64,000 bases of DNA. It comes from Valencia hispanica. Lineage: Eukaryota; Chordata; Actinopteri; Cyprinodontiformes; Valenciidae. Of the stretch, positions 9,265 to 18,740 are shown one piece after another (positions within the stretch are counted from its first letter, which is position 1; each line of letters starts with the position of its first letter). The stretch lies in contig OY747716.1 of NCBI GenBank assembly GCA_963556495.2, positions 13,483,571-13,547,570 on the forward strand. The letters are read 5' to 3'. A model generated the notes under the pieces. The model did no database searches and was not told the DNA's origin. It was given only the letters and a program-made list of their open reading frames with translations. The position numbers were made by a program, and so were the translations under genes.

Positions 9265-9600
9265 GCATAGACTGTATATAACTGGACGAAGCCTCGGGGA
9301 CGTCACTCATTGGTTTCTGAAGAGCAAAAATGAAGCCAAATGGGCGGTTCCCACCACCGCCATCTTGTCTCAGTCACGCGTTTCGTCACTCCCAGAAAAT
9401 ACAAAAATGGGCAAAGAGGTGGAGCTGAAAGTGGCGCTGTGGGGGCAGGGGCGGATGATTGACACTCTGAGCCGATGTAGCCAGGAGCTAGTCCTGGAGC
9501 TAACTGAAGCTAACGGAAGCTAACGGAGGTTAGCGGGCGCCTTTAGCCTGAAAGCCGCAGGTAGAGCAACTCTGCTACCCTCTTCCATCCAGGCTGTAAA
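9265..9600. repeat. Dispersed MITE-like repeat within the ERV relic
   Basis: The block starts near ATAGACTGTATATAACTGGA and continues with GACGTCACTCATTGGTTT and a short AGCTAACGGA tandem (9507-9530). The composition differs from the AT-rich flanks. No coding capacity. It looks like an insertion into the ERV relic, but I cannot define terminal repeats. Confidence 0.35.
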
Positions 9601-10031
9601 TACAATATTAAATCGGTGAGTTAACATTTAAATTGAAATAATTTATTCAAATGAAATTATAATTTTCTTAATGCAAGTTTTCAATAATATTTTTAACTTA
9701 GTTATTAATAGTGTATGAGATCTATTTAGTCTATGCATGAGATACATGATCAAGCTAAGTTAGTTTGGATAGTTCACATATTTCTATTAATGTTTGTTTG
9801 TATTTACCCTAATTGTTAGTGATTGTACTACCATGTAGGATCTCCCAGTCAAAAAAAACTGTTCCCACAGCTATTGTAGATTAGCAACAGCTAATATGAA
9901 TAATTTCGATCCTACTCAATTTTGCAATGTATGAATTTTACTAATCATTTATTGAGGTCTGGGAAGGGATAAATTGCACTTTTAGTTAGACACTTGTGTT
10001 TCTTTTTATAGATTTTGTTTACCAGGTCACA

Positions 10032-10532
10032 ATGGCTGCATGCCTGTCCTCCACAACAGCCAAACAAAACAGAAAATGTAAGTACCTGTCACCATCACTA
10101 GAATTTTAATAGTATTATACTTTCAACTGACAGGCCACACTTGTACAACTGCCATTCATTATGCTAGTTTTTTCTCCATAGCCATTTGGATCATTGGAGA
10201 CAGCTATGTCTGACATAGTTCTGAGAGAGCTGAAGAAACCATCGGAGGAAACCTCGGCCTCCCAGACGTCTGTATCTCCTGGTTTGGCTGGGGGGGCTGA
10301 GGTGGAAAGGCCTTCTCCCATGTTTTTTCAACTCCCTGTGAGGAAGAGCAGCTCTAGATGTCCTCATCATCATCATCATCAGTTGTGGCGGAAATGACAT
10401 GGGGGTGGTCAGCAGTGTCCAGTTGGTGGACATGATGAAGGAGGACCTGCACCAGCTTTACCTTCTCCACCCTCAGATGTCCATCATCTTCTCCTCCATC
10501 ACCAAAGTCGTTGATAGAGGGCAGGTGTAAAC
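10032..10532 (+). pseudogene. SGNH/GDSL-hydrolase-like two-exon pseudogene
   Basis: Exon 1 runs from the ATG at 10032 (MAACLSSTTAKQNRK) to a donor at 10077/10078 (AAAT|GTAAGT). After a 104-bp intron, the acceptor TTTTTTCTCCATAG ends at 10181. Exon 2 from 10182 continues in phase into IWIIGDSYV, the block I GDS motif with its nucleophile Ser. A TGA follows at once. A later segment in another frame (10384-10530) reads CGGNDMGVV (block III GxND) and ends in an Ile-rich/amphipathic stretch (SIIFSSITKVVDRG). SGNH hydrolases are esterases. Related genes occur near or in fish mobile elements. Two stops, a frameshift and an ATC microsatellite expansion just before GGND make it non-functional. Its parent element is unknown. 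Confidence 0.5.
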
Positions 10533-10672
10533 CCAGCAAAAATAGAAAAAGCCAGGAAGTTTGTCAACAGTGTTATGGCTTCTTTTTTTCCTAGTTTAAA
10601 TGCTGCCATCTTTACGCATCCTCACATTAGACATGACAGTCCTTTTGAACAATTGATGTTAAAGCAAAAAGT

Positions 10673-10697
10673 ATAAATAAGATAAGATAAGATAAGA
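10673..10697. repeat. GATAA pentamer microsatellite
   Basis: About five units of ATAAG/GATAA. It is followed by a repeat-like tail (AATCCCCGTGGGGAAATTAA), then an 11-13 bp G run near 10757. Confidence 0.6.
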
Positions 10698-10917
10698 AAT
10701 ACTTTAATAATCCCCGTGGGGAAATTAAGTTTCAGTACAACCAATCCAAGGTAGGGGGGGGGGGGACAGGGAAAAAAAAATAATGTGCAACTCTGCCCAG
10801 CCCCCTACAGGGAGCCGAGCCGGGGTGCTGAAAAAAAACTAAATATAGCCCTGATTGTTATGTCTAATGTGTTGTTGATGTAGTTTTTGTATTTCAACAA
10901 TTATATCTGTTGCCATA

Positions 10918-11163
10918 ACACTGTTGCCAACTCTGTTCCTCCTCCTCCCCCCCCAACCCCATTTTACTGTACATAAGTACCTGTTCTCTATAATGACTGA
11001 AAATTCTTTCAACAATACTGTTGAAAGAATTTTCAGTCATTATAGAGAATAAAACAAAAAGAAAGGGACACAGATAAAAAAAAACAAAGGGGGGCCAGAA
11101 AGCAAAAGAGACTTATGTACAGTAAAATGGGGTTGGGGGGGGGGCAGAGTTGTCAACAGTGTT
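10918..11163. repeat. Fold-back element with a perfect 31-bp hairpin
   Basis: The bases at 10984-11014 are exactly complementary to 11019-11049, separated only by ATAC. Outside this, ACCCCATTTTACTGTACATAAGT (10959-10981) is matched by ACTTATGTACAGTAAAATGGGGT. The outermost AACACTGTTGCCAACTCTG (10918-10936) recurs inverted at about 11145-11163. One insertion (about 60 bp, 11050-11110) lies in the right arm only. No coding capacity. Confidence 0.65.
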
Positions 11164-11620
11164 AATGAAAAATACAAATTAGAAGAGATCCTAATACCTT
11201 GGCAAATAGAAAAAGAAATACGAAGGCAAATTAGAAGTAAAACCTTGCGTTCGTTTAGTGCACCTAATGAAGATAAAAAAGAAACATAAAACAGGAAACA
11301 AAACAGGAAGCAATTGTCTGCTGCGTTAAAGTGGCAAGAAGAAGCTTATCGCTGACAAAATGGAAAGAAAAATTAAACAGTGGAAGCATGTGTGACAGTA
11401 TGGGGTCCTGTCACTGTGTCTCCGATTGATCATGCACCCTGGCCACTTGGGATATCCCTTTGGCTGACTGGTAGGCGCGCATGACTCTCACCCTGGACTC
11501 TGGGGATCAAATCCCACCTGGGCCCTCATCGTGCACCTTGCCACACATGCATGATAGCACATCAAGAAGACAATAACGGTCAGAATGATGTAAGAATGCA
11601 AAGACAGAACATGGCCAGAA

Positions 11621-11850
11621 GTGTCCCAAGATAATAGTGGGATAACTGATGATGGTCAAGCGGGAGGAGCCTTCCAGCAGCAGCTGAAGAATGCTCTTCT
11701 GGAAGGAGTCACCCCATCCATACGTGGCTGGATCAAAAAACATTGCGTTAATCTGCCAACGTGTGATTTGGATGGATTCATGAATTTTGCTATTCAAGCT
11801 GAAAAAGCAACGGAAGCAAAAAAGAAGAAAAAGCATTGGCTGACTCAAAC
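11621..11850 (+). pseudogene. Retroviral gag (capsid-like) fragment
   Basis: A plus-strand segment reads LLEGVTPSIRGWIKKHC followed by an acidic/aromatic stretch and FAIQAEKATEAKKKKK. A helix with GWxxKH, followed by an Ala/Lys-rich helix, resembles the C-terminal part of gammaretrovirus-like Gag capsid before the nucleocapsid. It lies on the same strand and downstream of the tRNA-Tyr LTR, consistent with one provirus. No zinc knuckle or protease follows, because the 12.15-kb inverted repeat begins nearby. Assignment is by pattern only. Confidence 0.4.
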
Positions 11851-12149
11851 AAAGGAATGGTGTAAAAAAATGTTTGTTTTTTTTGTAGTGCATGCATAAC
11901 CTGTATTTGTCACAATCCACAAGGAAATGTGATCACCTGTGCAGGTTTGGGACTTTCTGTTCATAAAAGTGATTAAGAGGAAAACTTGGGCGAGTCCTCG
12001 CTGGGAAGGACCTTTCCAAATACTCTTGACCACACCAACTGCAGTTAAAATTGCAGAAAGAGCAACATGCATACATTTGTCACATTGCAAGAAACAAATG
12101 CTACAAACAACTAAATAAAAATAGACATTACACACACACACCCACATCT

Positions 12150-13238
12150 GTATGGAGGACCAAAACTGACATGATTAAAAATAAAAGCGGAAATATATAT
12201 CTTTTGTTTTTCCTTTTCCTTATATGTGCATTGTTGCAAAGAAATGTATATATTTTGTATTTCATTTTCCTTATACATGCATTTTCGTCAAGAAATGTAT
12301 ATATTTTGTTTTTGATTTTCCTTATACGTGCATTTTTGTCAAGAAAAATATATTTTTATGTTTTCCTTTTCCTTATGTATTCATTTCCGTCAAAAAAAAA
12401 AGATTTTCTTTTCCTTTTCCTTATACATGTATTCCTTGTTTTTACATTCCCTCGTCTCCTCTTTTTACTTTACCTTATGCATTTCTGCCTCATTATGCAA
12501 ATGAGTGGGGCGGCCTTTCTTGGTCCAGCTCCTCTTTTTTATTGGTCAATAAACATGAAGGAGCAGGATCCATGTGCAGATTCTCTCTCACGTTGCAGCC
12601 AACAAAGTTTTGTTCGTTGTATGAATCGTTACTCGTATTGTCAACATTTGCTGTCCCTGACAAGAAAAATAGGGCCTGGATGTGTTGCTTTGCTGAAGAT
12701 GATTCAAATAAAAAATAAACCAAGCTTTTCTTTTTTAAAAAAAAAGCAAGACAAGTGGAAGGTACAACGGCTGCAACGTGAGTGAGAGAGACTGTCAGAA
12801 ATCATCAATCAGGATGAATATAAAAAAGGAAACCCTCATTGTAAACCCTCATTGCACTTCTTCTGCAATCGTCTGGGACATCTCTGGTACGACTTCACGT
12901 CCTCAAATCAAATAAGGCGTTCTCCTTAAACAGCCAAAAGCGCAGGCATGCACAATCAATCTGCACATGGATTCTCCTCCTTCCTGTTTATTGACCAATA
13001 GTAGAGGAGCTGGACCCAGGAGGGTAGCCCTCCTCATTTGCATAATGAGGCAGAAATGCACAAGGTAAAGTAAAAAGAGGAGACGAGGGAATGTAAAAAC
13101 AAGGAATGCATGTATAAGGAAAAGGAAAAACAAAATAAATACATTTCTTGACGAAAATGCACGTATAAAGAAAAGGGAAAACAAAATATATATATTTCTG
13201 CTTTTATTTTTAACTATGACAGTTTTGGTCCTCCATAC
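12150..13238. mobile_element. 1.1-kb element with long inverted-repeat arms
   Basis: The left arm (12150-12582) and right arm (12958-13238) are inverted copies. GTATGGAGGACCAAAACT at 12150 is matched by AGTTTTGGTCCTCCATAC ending at 13238. CCATGTGCAGATT at 12570 is matched by AATCTGCACATGG at 12958. The arms differ in length because the left has more copies of a 51-bp repeat. Each arm contains an ATGCAAAT octamer (12495, and inverted at 13036) and an ATTGGTC CCAAT-type box. It could be two opposed LTRs or a fold-back DNA element. A polyadenylation-like AATAAA cluster at about 12707-12718 between the arms fits the LTR view. It splits the ERV relic. Confidence 0.55.
12216..12440 (+). repeat. 51-bp tandem repeats in the left arm
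   Basis: Units starting TTCCTTAT at 12216, 12267, 12318, 12369 and 12417 share TTCCTTATACATGCATTTTC and GTCAAGAAATGTATATATTT. The right arm keeps only about two units. The long plus-strand open frame here (12051-12785) is a by-product of these repeats, not a gene. Confidence 0.65.
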
Positions 13239-13334
13239 ATCCGTGGATGTGGAACAAGAACAGGAAAAGAACACTGTTAGCCGAACTAAAGGGGTGAAGT
13301 GCTAGCAACCTCTCCCACTTGAGAAGATAGAAAG

Positions 13335-14104
13335 ATGAATCGACGTTGGACTTTTCTAAGCTCCCTGGTATCCCTAACATGGATCATGCTATTAGGCCTT
13401 CAACAGAAACTGTATCGAAAGAAAATATATTAAATAAACTTTGACGGTCATCATGACAATGTATGGTACCAACAGGCAAATGTAACTGCTATGGCTTTGA
13501 ATATGTCGGATTGTTATGTGTAATGGCATGGCTTTCGAGTAAAAGTTATGGGACGGAGCAAGCTAAAAATTGCATTGACAAAAAATGGGAAAACTGTACT
13601 GAATTGCCTAGAAATTTCTCTCATTTAACTTGTCTAATTGGAGGAATCCAACTAAGTGGGGTTATAATACTAATCACACTAATCTAAGAAGTATAACAAC
13701 AGCTAGATATCCAGCAGCTGCTACCATCTGTATTAAAGCTAAATGCAACTATATAGGCAGATGGTTTAAAAGAGATCTCTATCTGGTAAGATCACAGTGT
13801 GATAACACTTTGGAAATGGAAAATTTGAACTCAACTTCAGTGTACAGGGAAGCTGACAAGCATGGGTTTGACAATAAGGCCACTGGAGCCATCTGGAACA
13901 CTTTCTACCACCCGAAGCCATTGAGCGAAGGGGAACCTTCACCTCTTTCTCATGTCTGTGTGTGTGGTTCAGCGACTTATACCTTCCTGCTAAGTGGTGT
14001 GGCACCTGCAATTTGGCCAGACTGACGCCAGCTTCCTTTGTGATCCCCAGACAAAATCTGACCGAAAGAATGCATGTAAACCACCGCAGAAAAAGATATA
14101 CTGG
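13335..14104 (+). pseudogene. Retroviral envelope (surface subunit) remnant
   Basis: An ATG at 13335 opens a short signal-peptide-like segment (MNRRWTFLSSLV then a hydrophobic core). Then come Cys- and Asn-X-Ser/Thr-rich pieces in at least three frames (13463-13687, 13630-13950, 13962-14100). The last piece contains WCGTCNLARLTP, resembling the end of the surface subunit. It then has a basic RRKR motif at 14085-14096, as expected for a furin-type cleavage site between subunits. The gene is broken by frameshifts and stops, and is cut just after the basic motif by the solo LTR at 14105. Family-level assignment only. Confidence 0.45.
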
Positions 14105-15655
14105 TGTTGTGGACACACAGCCATTGGGTGGCGCTGACCCACATTCTAGCTCCGACAGGAGAAGAAGAAGACCAGAGGTTATATAAGGCCCCGCCGCTGG
14201 CCACCTCACCCTCTCCAGTTCTGGCGTTCAGCCAAACAGCGCCAGGAGAGATCCAATCCAATCCTTCTTTCGCGGTTCCGCGATTCGACAGCTATAATCC
14301 TCCTACTGCAAACGGACCGCAACGTTGTTTTGGCTTCGCCCATCATCCACGGAGCAGCCTGGAGAACTTTAACCGTTCAATAAGGTCTGTCTGGGCAGAG
14401 GCAAGATTAGGTTAGTTTAAACAAGATTTAAGGGTTGTTTGTTTCACTGTGATTTGTTACTTTGTGTAAGATTTCATTTGTTGTTTGGGTACAAACAGGC
14501 CGGTCGGCCTGAAGGTTTAAACTGTGATTTTCGAGGTTTCCGATGGAAAGTCGTTTATATCCTGCAACCTGAGTTACTCAATCCGACAGTTTTCCTTTGT
14601 TTGGTGTTTAATAAATTAACCATGGCAACTTTAAGCAGCGCCACGGGGGTTAGCTGTAAGCTACATGATATAGCGAACCACGTGGGCCCGCCATTGACGG
14701 CCTTTTTGTTCATGAACAATAGACTCCCATTAATGCTATTCAAAATAGAGATCTACTTAAAACAGATAGTTTAAACACTAAACTAATCTTTTAAGTCATT
14801 TTTGAGACCGCCTTCTTGGTAAGTCAAAATACAAAATTAGATCGACATAATTGGTACAGTCGTTAATGTCAACATACAAGTCTGATTATTAAATTAGATC
14901 AATCACTGCGGTTACCGACCCATTAAATAGAATCAATTATCTAAAGGTGATTGATTTCTAATTCAGGGAATGGTTTAATGAAACATTGCTTCTTCCAAAT
15001 AATGTTTTTCTTCACTTCTGCTTTACATTGTGAATTGGTGGTTTGAAAACAAACCAGAATCTGCTGATTAGTCTTAAACTAATCACAATTAGTTTAAAAC
15101 TAACTTAGCTTCATTCCCATCACTGTTCAATACAAGCCTTGGTCTTTTAGCAAACATATTCATTGTGAACTGTGACATCATTATCAATTTATTGTTTATT
15201 GTTTCTATTTCTGTGCATTTGTATCACTTTTACTGTTTTACTTCTGAGTGTGAGTTTTATTATCGTTATTCTTTTCTTAGTGGTTTAGTTGTATGTTACT
15301 AGTTTGGTGAGTTTGTTGATTAAAGTATGTTAACTGAAAGTGAATTCTTTTTGTAATAAACTCTTGTATTTTGGAAAACCATTGTTGTTATTTCACCTAC
15401 ATATGTAGTAACTTGCTGTTCAGGTATGCCAAGAACTTATTCCTTCATATATTGTTTAATTACCTCAGCCTTATCAGCCAGGCAATCATAAACATAAACT
15501 GAGACTGAAAAATTTGGCTATTGATATTCCTGGAATCCAGGTGGTGCCCCAAAATTTGGTAATTTTGACATAAAATTATTAATCTGATTAATAATTGCCC
15601 TAAGCAATTATTCATAATTATTCATAGCCAAAACCTACCTATCTGTGGCACAACA
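14105..15655 (+). mobile_element. Solo LTR (type A), 1.55 kb
   Basis: It starts TGTTGTG and ends CACAACA, a 7-bp terminal inversion. It is flanked by a short direct repeat (CTGG at 14101-14104 and 15656-15659; ACTGG or ACTGGT if the end is placed one base earlier). A TATA box TATATAAGG lies at 14180. No internal retroviral genes accompany it, so it is a solo LTR formed by recombination between two LTRs. The same sequence occurs inverted at 30287-36935, and its last 225 bp also match the LTR at 27928-29368. Confidence 0.7.
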
Positions 15656-15745
15656 CTGGTATAACTAAATCTCCACCTTTAGTATCTAATGCTAAAGGTG
15701 TGTTACTTGGCCTGTCTACTGAAGGAGTAGCAGCTGCTTTCTGTC
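15656..15745 (+). pseudogene. Envelope remnant continuing after the solo LTR
   Basis: Directly after the duplicated target bases the plus strand continues in a coding-like way with a small-residue stretch (LSTEGVAAAF), compatible with the start of the transmembrane subunit. It then meets the 5' end of a LINE at about 15746. It is too short for an independent assignment. The call rests on its position next to the 13335-14104 remnant. Confidence 0.35.
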
Positions 15746-15897
15746 TCTCTCCAGATCCGTTCACTTTATTTTCTTTTCTGTTTGCTTTTCTTCTTTTCTT
15801 TCTTAACCTTTTCTTAGTTACTTTATCTACCCAGCCCCTGGAGTTACTGTATTTGACTGGATCTCTTCTTGGATTACTTTTTTATGAACTTATCAAC

Positions 15898-17198
15898 ATG
15901 GCTTTTTGCTCAGCTGAGGATTTTGAAAAACTGCTCCACAGAATTGAGGGCATTGAAACGAAGCTACGTCGTCTGGAAATTAATTTTGATCTCCACGCTG
16001 ATTATGGAAACGACATAACCTTACCTTTGAATACAAACAGCCCGGTGTTACATCAGTTTAACCGTGCCGCAGAGACTCCCTACAGGCGCCTGAGAGGCAG
16101 AACTCCGCACTCTAATAAAGACTGACCAGCTTTAAAACGCATGGAGTCATCAACCCCAGCCTGTTCTCCGAGGAAGAAAAAACAAAAGAAACTCCGGCAC
16201 AGAGAAAGCTCTGAACCAGAGCTCCCGCTTCTGCTAAAAGTAAACAAAAGAGGTTTCAGCCAAAAACAAGAGATATTTCTCCACCTGGAATCCCGCTGAA
16301 AAACAGATTCGCAGCCTTGAGTTCCCCGAAAAATGACGCAGCCCCCAGGACCAGTCAAAGCCACCAAGAGAAACTCAGCCGTATCAAACGGACACATAAC
16401 AAAGTAAGAGCCCCCCCAGCAAAGATTGTTATCATACAAGACGGATCAATTAATGGAATTGAGGCTTTTTGTAGCAAGAACACCAGAGTTTTTAGCTGCT
16501 AAAATACAGTGAGAGAAATATCAGAAAAAATCCCAAAAATCTTGGACCAACATCCTGCTTTGGAAAATCTTGTCATTCACGCTGGATCAGCAGATATCGC
16601 GATGAGACAATCAGAGATTCTGTAGAGAGACTTTTCTGATCTCCTACAGAGACTTGATGGACTTAACGTACACATCCTGATCAGCCGACCAGTCCATGAA
16701 GGGAATAACGAAAGATTTAGCAGACTCCGCATGCTCCATAAATGGTTGAAGAAACAATCAGCTGAGAAGTCGTTCACATTTATTAATAATTTCAAAGTAT
16801 TTTGAAGTGCTAATCATCTGTTCAAAGCAGGCCGTTATCTTAACAAGCCCGGAGTAAGGCTGTTAGCAGCAAACATTTTTTCTTATCAAAATCAGAAAGC
16901 AAAACACTTGCTCACAAAAGATGACCTTGAGGCGCCCATGGATATCAGAGAACAAAAACACCAAGTCATGATGACACCGCAGGACCGGACAAATAAACAA
17001 CCATCAGAGATTAAGTCTTCATCTTCCTGTGACTCAGCCACATCAAATGAGTCTCCTTTTATAAACTTTACAGACAGACTGAACGAGCAAATCAAATTTG
17101 GGACACAATTAACACCTAAACTTAGACTACACCAAACGCCTGGGACTAGTGTCAATAAGTCTGGGAGCTTCCCCCCACTGATTATTACAGATATTTGA
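15898..17198 (+). pseudogene. LINE ORF1 with SGNH-esterase domain
   Basis: It starts at the ATG 15898 (MAFCSAEDFEKLLHRIEGIE, predicted coiled coil). It is interrupted by stops near 16123 and 16500 but can be followed to 17198. The central part reads IVIIQDGSI, LENLVIHAGSADIA (block III-like), NVHILISRPVHEG and SFTFINNF. This is the pattern of the esterase domain in ORF1 of CR1/L2-type LINEs. The usual GxND has become AGSAD. The C-terminal tail is Ser/Thr-rich. ORF1 proteins bind RNA and membranes or lipids in this group. This copy has several stop codons. Confidence 0.55.
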
Positions 17199-17278
17199 TA
17201 TTTGAGGGAACCGGGCAATAAATCCACCCCTACTGTCCCCCAGAACTCGCCCGGCACACCCCCGAGTCTAAGATTTCA

Positions 17279-18740
17279 GTGATTATCAGCAGCAGGAAAC
17301 ATAAATCGTTAACCACACGCTCTCATATTAAACAAAATCTCAAATTGATAACCTGTCAGAAGGTTCAGCTGCCCATCATCACAATACTTAAGTTAGCTTT
17401 ATTAAACATTAGATCTCTATCCGGGAAGTCTTTTCTTATCAATGACTTCATCACTGAGCATAATTTACACACCCTTTTCTTATCAGAAACTTGGCTAGAT
17501 GAAAATAACGAAACAACTGCATTAATAGAATCTACTCCTCCAAATTATAATTTCTTAAGCGAGAGCACAAAGCACAGACGAGGTGGAGTTGTAGCCACCA
17601 TTTTTCACAACTCAATGAACTTTAAAAAGGTAACTCTGGGCCCGATTGATTCCTTTGAATACCTAGCCACCCAGATAAATGAGCCTAACAAAGCTTTATT
17701 TCTTTATTTATGCCACAGTAAGACCACTATAAAAAAGCATTTTCTAGGGGACAGCTCAGTTGAAACTTTTAAACGTATTTACCCTTCCTCTGCATCCCCC
17801 TCATCTCCCAACTCAAACTCAGTAAATAAGTTAGTAGATAATTTCCTTGCGAAAATCTCAGACATCATGGATTCCATTGCTCCAACTGAAGTGAAAGTAG
17901 TCTCAGGTAGAAAGAAGTCTCCGTGGGCAAGTAATCCACTGGTACGTAGGGAAAAAAGAGTGTCGACGCGCCGAGAGAAAATGGAGGAAAACTCGACTCC
18001 AGGTTCACTGTGAGATCTACAAAGAGAGACTGAATAGATATCACCTAACTATAAAAGATGCTAGGGAATCGTTCTTTTCTGAAATCATCAACAGAAACAT
18101 TAATAATGCACGGACCCTATTTGCAACAGTGGAAAGACTAACTAATCCTTTAGTGATAGTAGCCCCTGAACTAAACTCTACCAGGGCCTGCAATGAATTT
18201 GCCAGCTTTTTCACTGAAAATATTCTAACAATTAGACGGTCAATCTGTACCTCAATATCGAACCCACAACCAGTGCCATCCCCAATCAACAACAATGTAG
18301 AGAAAATGTCTGAATTCCATGAATTAAACCAGAACAGCCTTGAAAAAATCATTATCCAATTAGCTCCTCCTCCTGCTGTCTTGATATCCTACCCACAGCT
18401 TTTCTAAAGAAAGTTCTTCCTGTTATTGGTTCTGATCTTGTTCAAATAGTTAACTAATCCCTCCTATCAGGTGTCTTCCCTCAGGCTTTAAAAACAGCAG
18501 TTATTAAACCACGGCTAAAGAAGAAAAATCTGGACAACACGTTAATGCAGAACTACAGGCCAATCTCTAATCTTCCATTCATCAGTAAGATTATTGAAAA
18601 AGCCGTGTTTCAGCAGTTAAATAGCTTCATAACAATGACAAACCGTTTTGATGTTTTTCAGTCTGGTTTCGGTGCTCACCACAGCACCGAGACTGCCCTC
18701 GTCAAAGTATTCAATGACATCCGCATATATAGAGATTTTA
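17279..18740 (+). pseudogene. LINE ORF2, endonuclease N-terminus fused to RT N-terminus
   Basis: The endonuclease part begins LALLNIRSLSGKSFLINDFI and includes LFLSETWLDE (the catalytic Glu region). It stops at LFLYLCHS, from where about 150 residues including the expected SDH motif are deleted. It resumes in the linker (GDSSVETFKRIYPS..., SPWASNPLVRREKR). After frameshifts it continues at 18545 with NYRPISNLPFISKIIEKAVF and FQSGFGAHHSTETALVKVFN, the RT fingers typical of Rex1/L2 elements. The frame leaves LINE sequence after about 18724, before the catalytic Asp boxes. Confidence 0.65.

Noticed and set aside
10194..10397. Open frame with a His run
   Set aside because: Out-of-frame reading of the SGNH pseudogene. 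The His run is the ATC microsatellite.
12051..12785. 244-codon plus-strand open frame rich in Phe/Leu and apparently membrane-spanning
   Set aside because: It lies over the 51-bp tandem repeats and the inverted-repeat arm. The hydrophobic pattern is the translation of T-rich repeats, and other frames are equally open.
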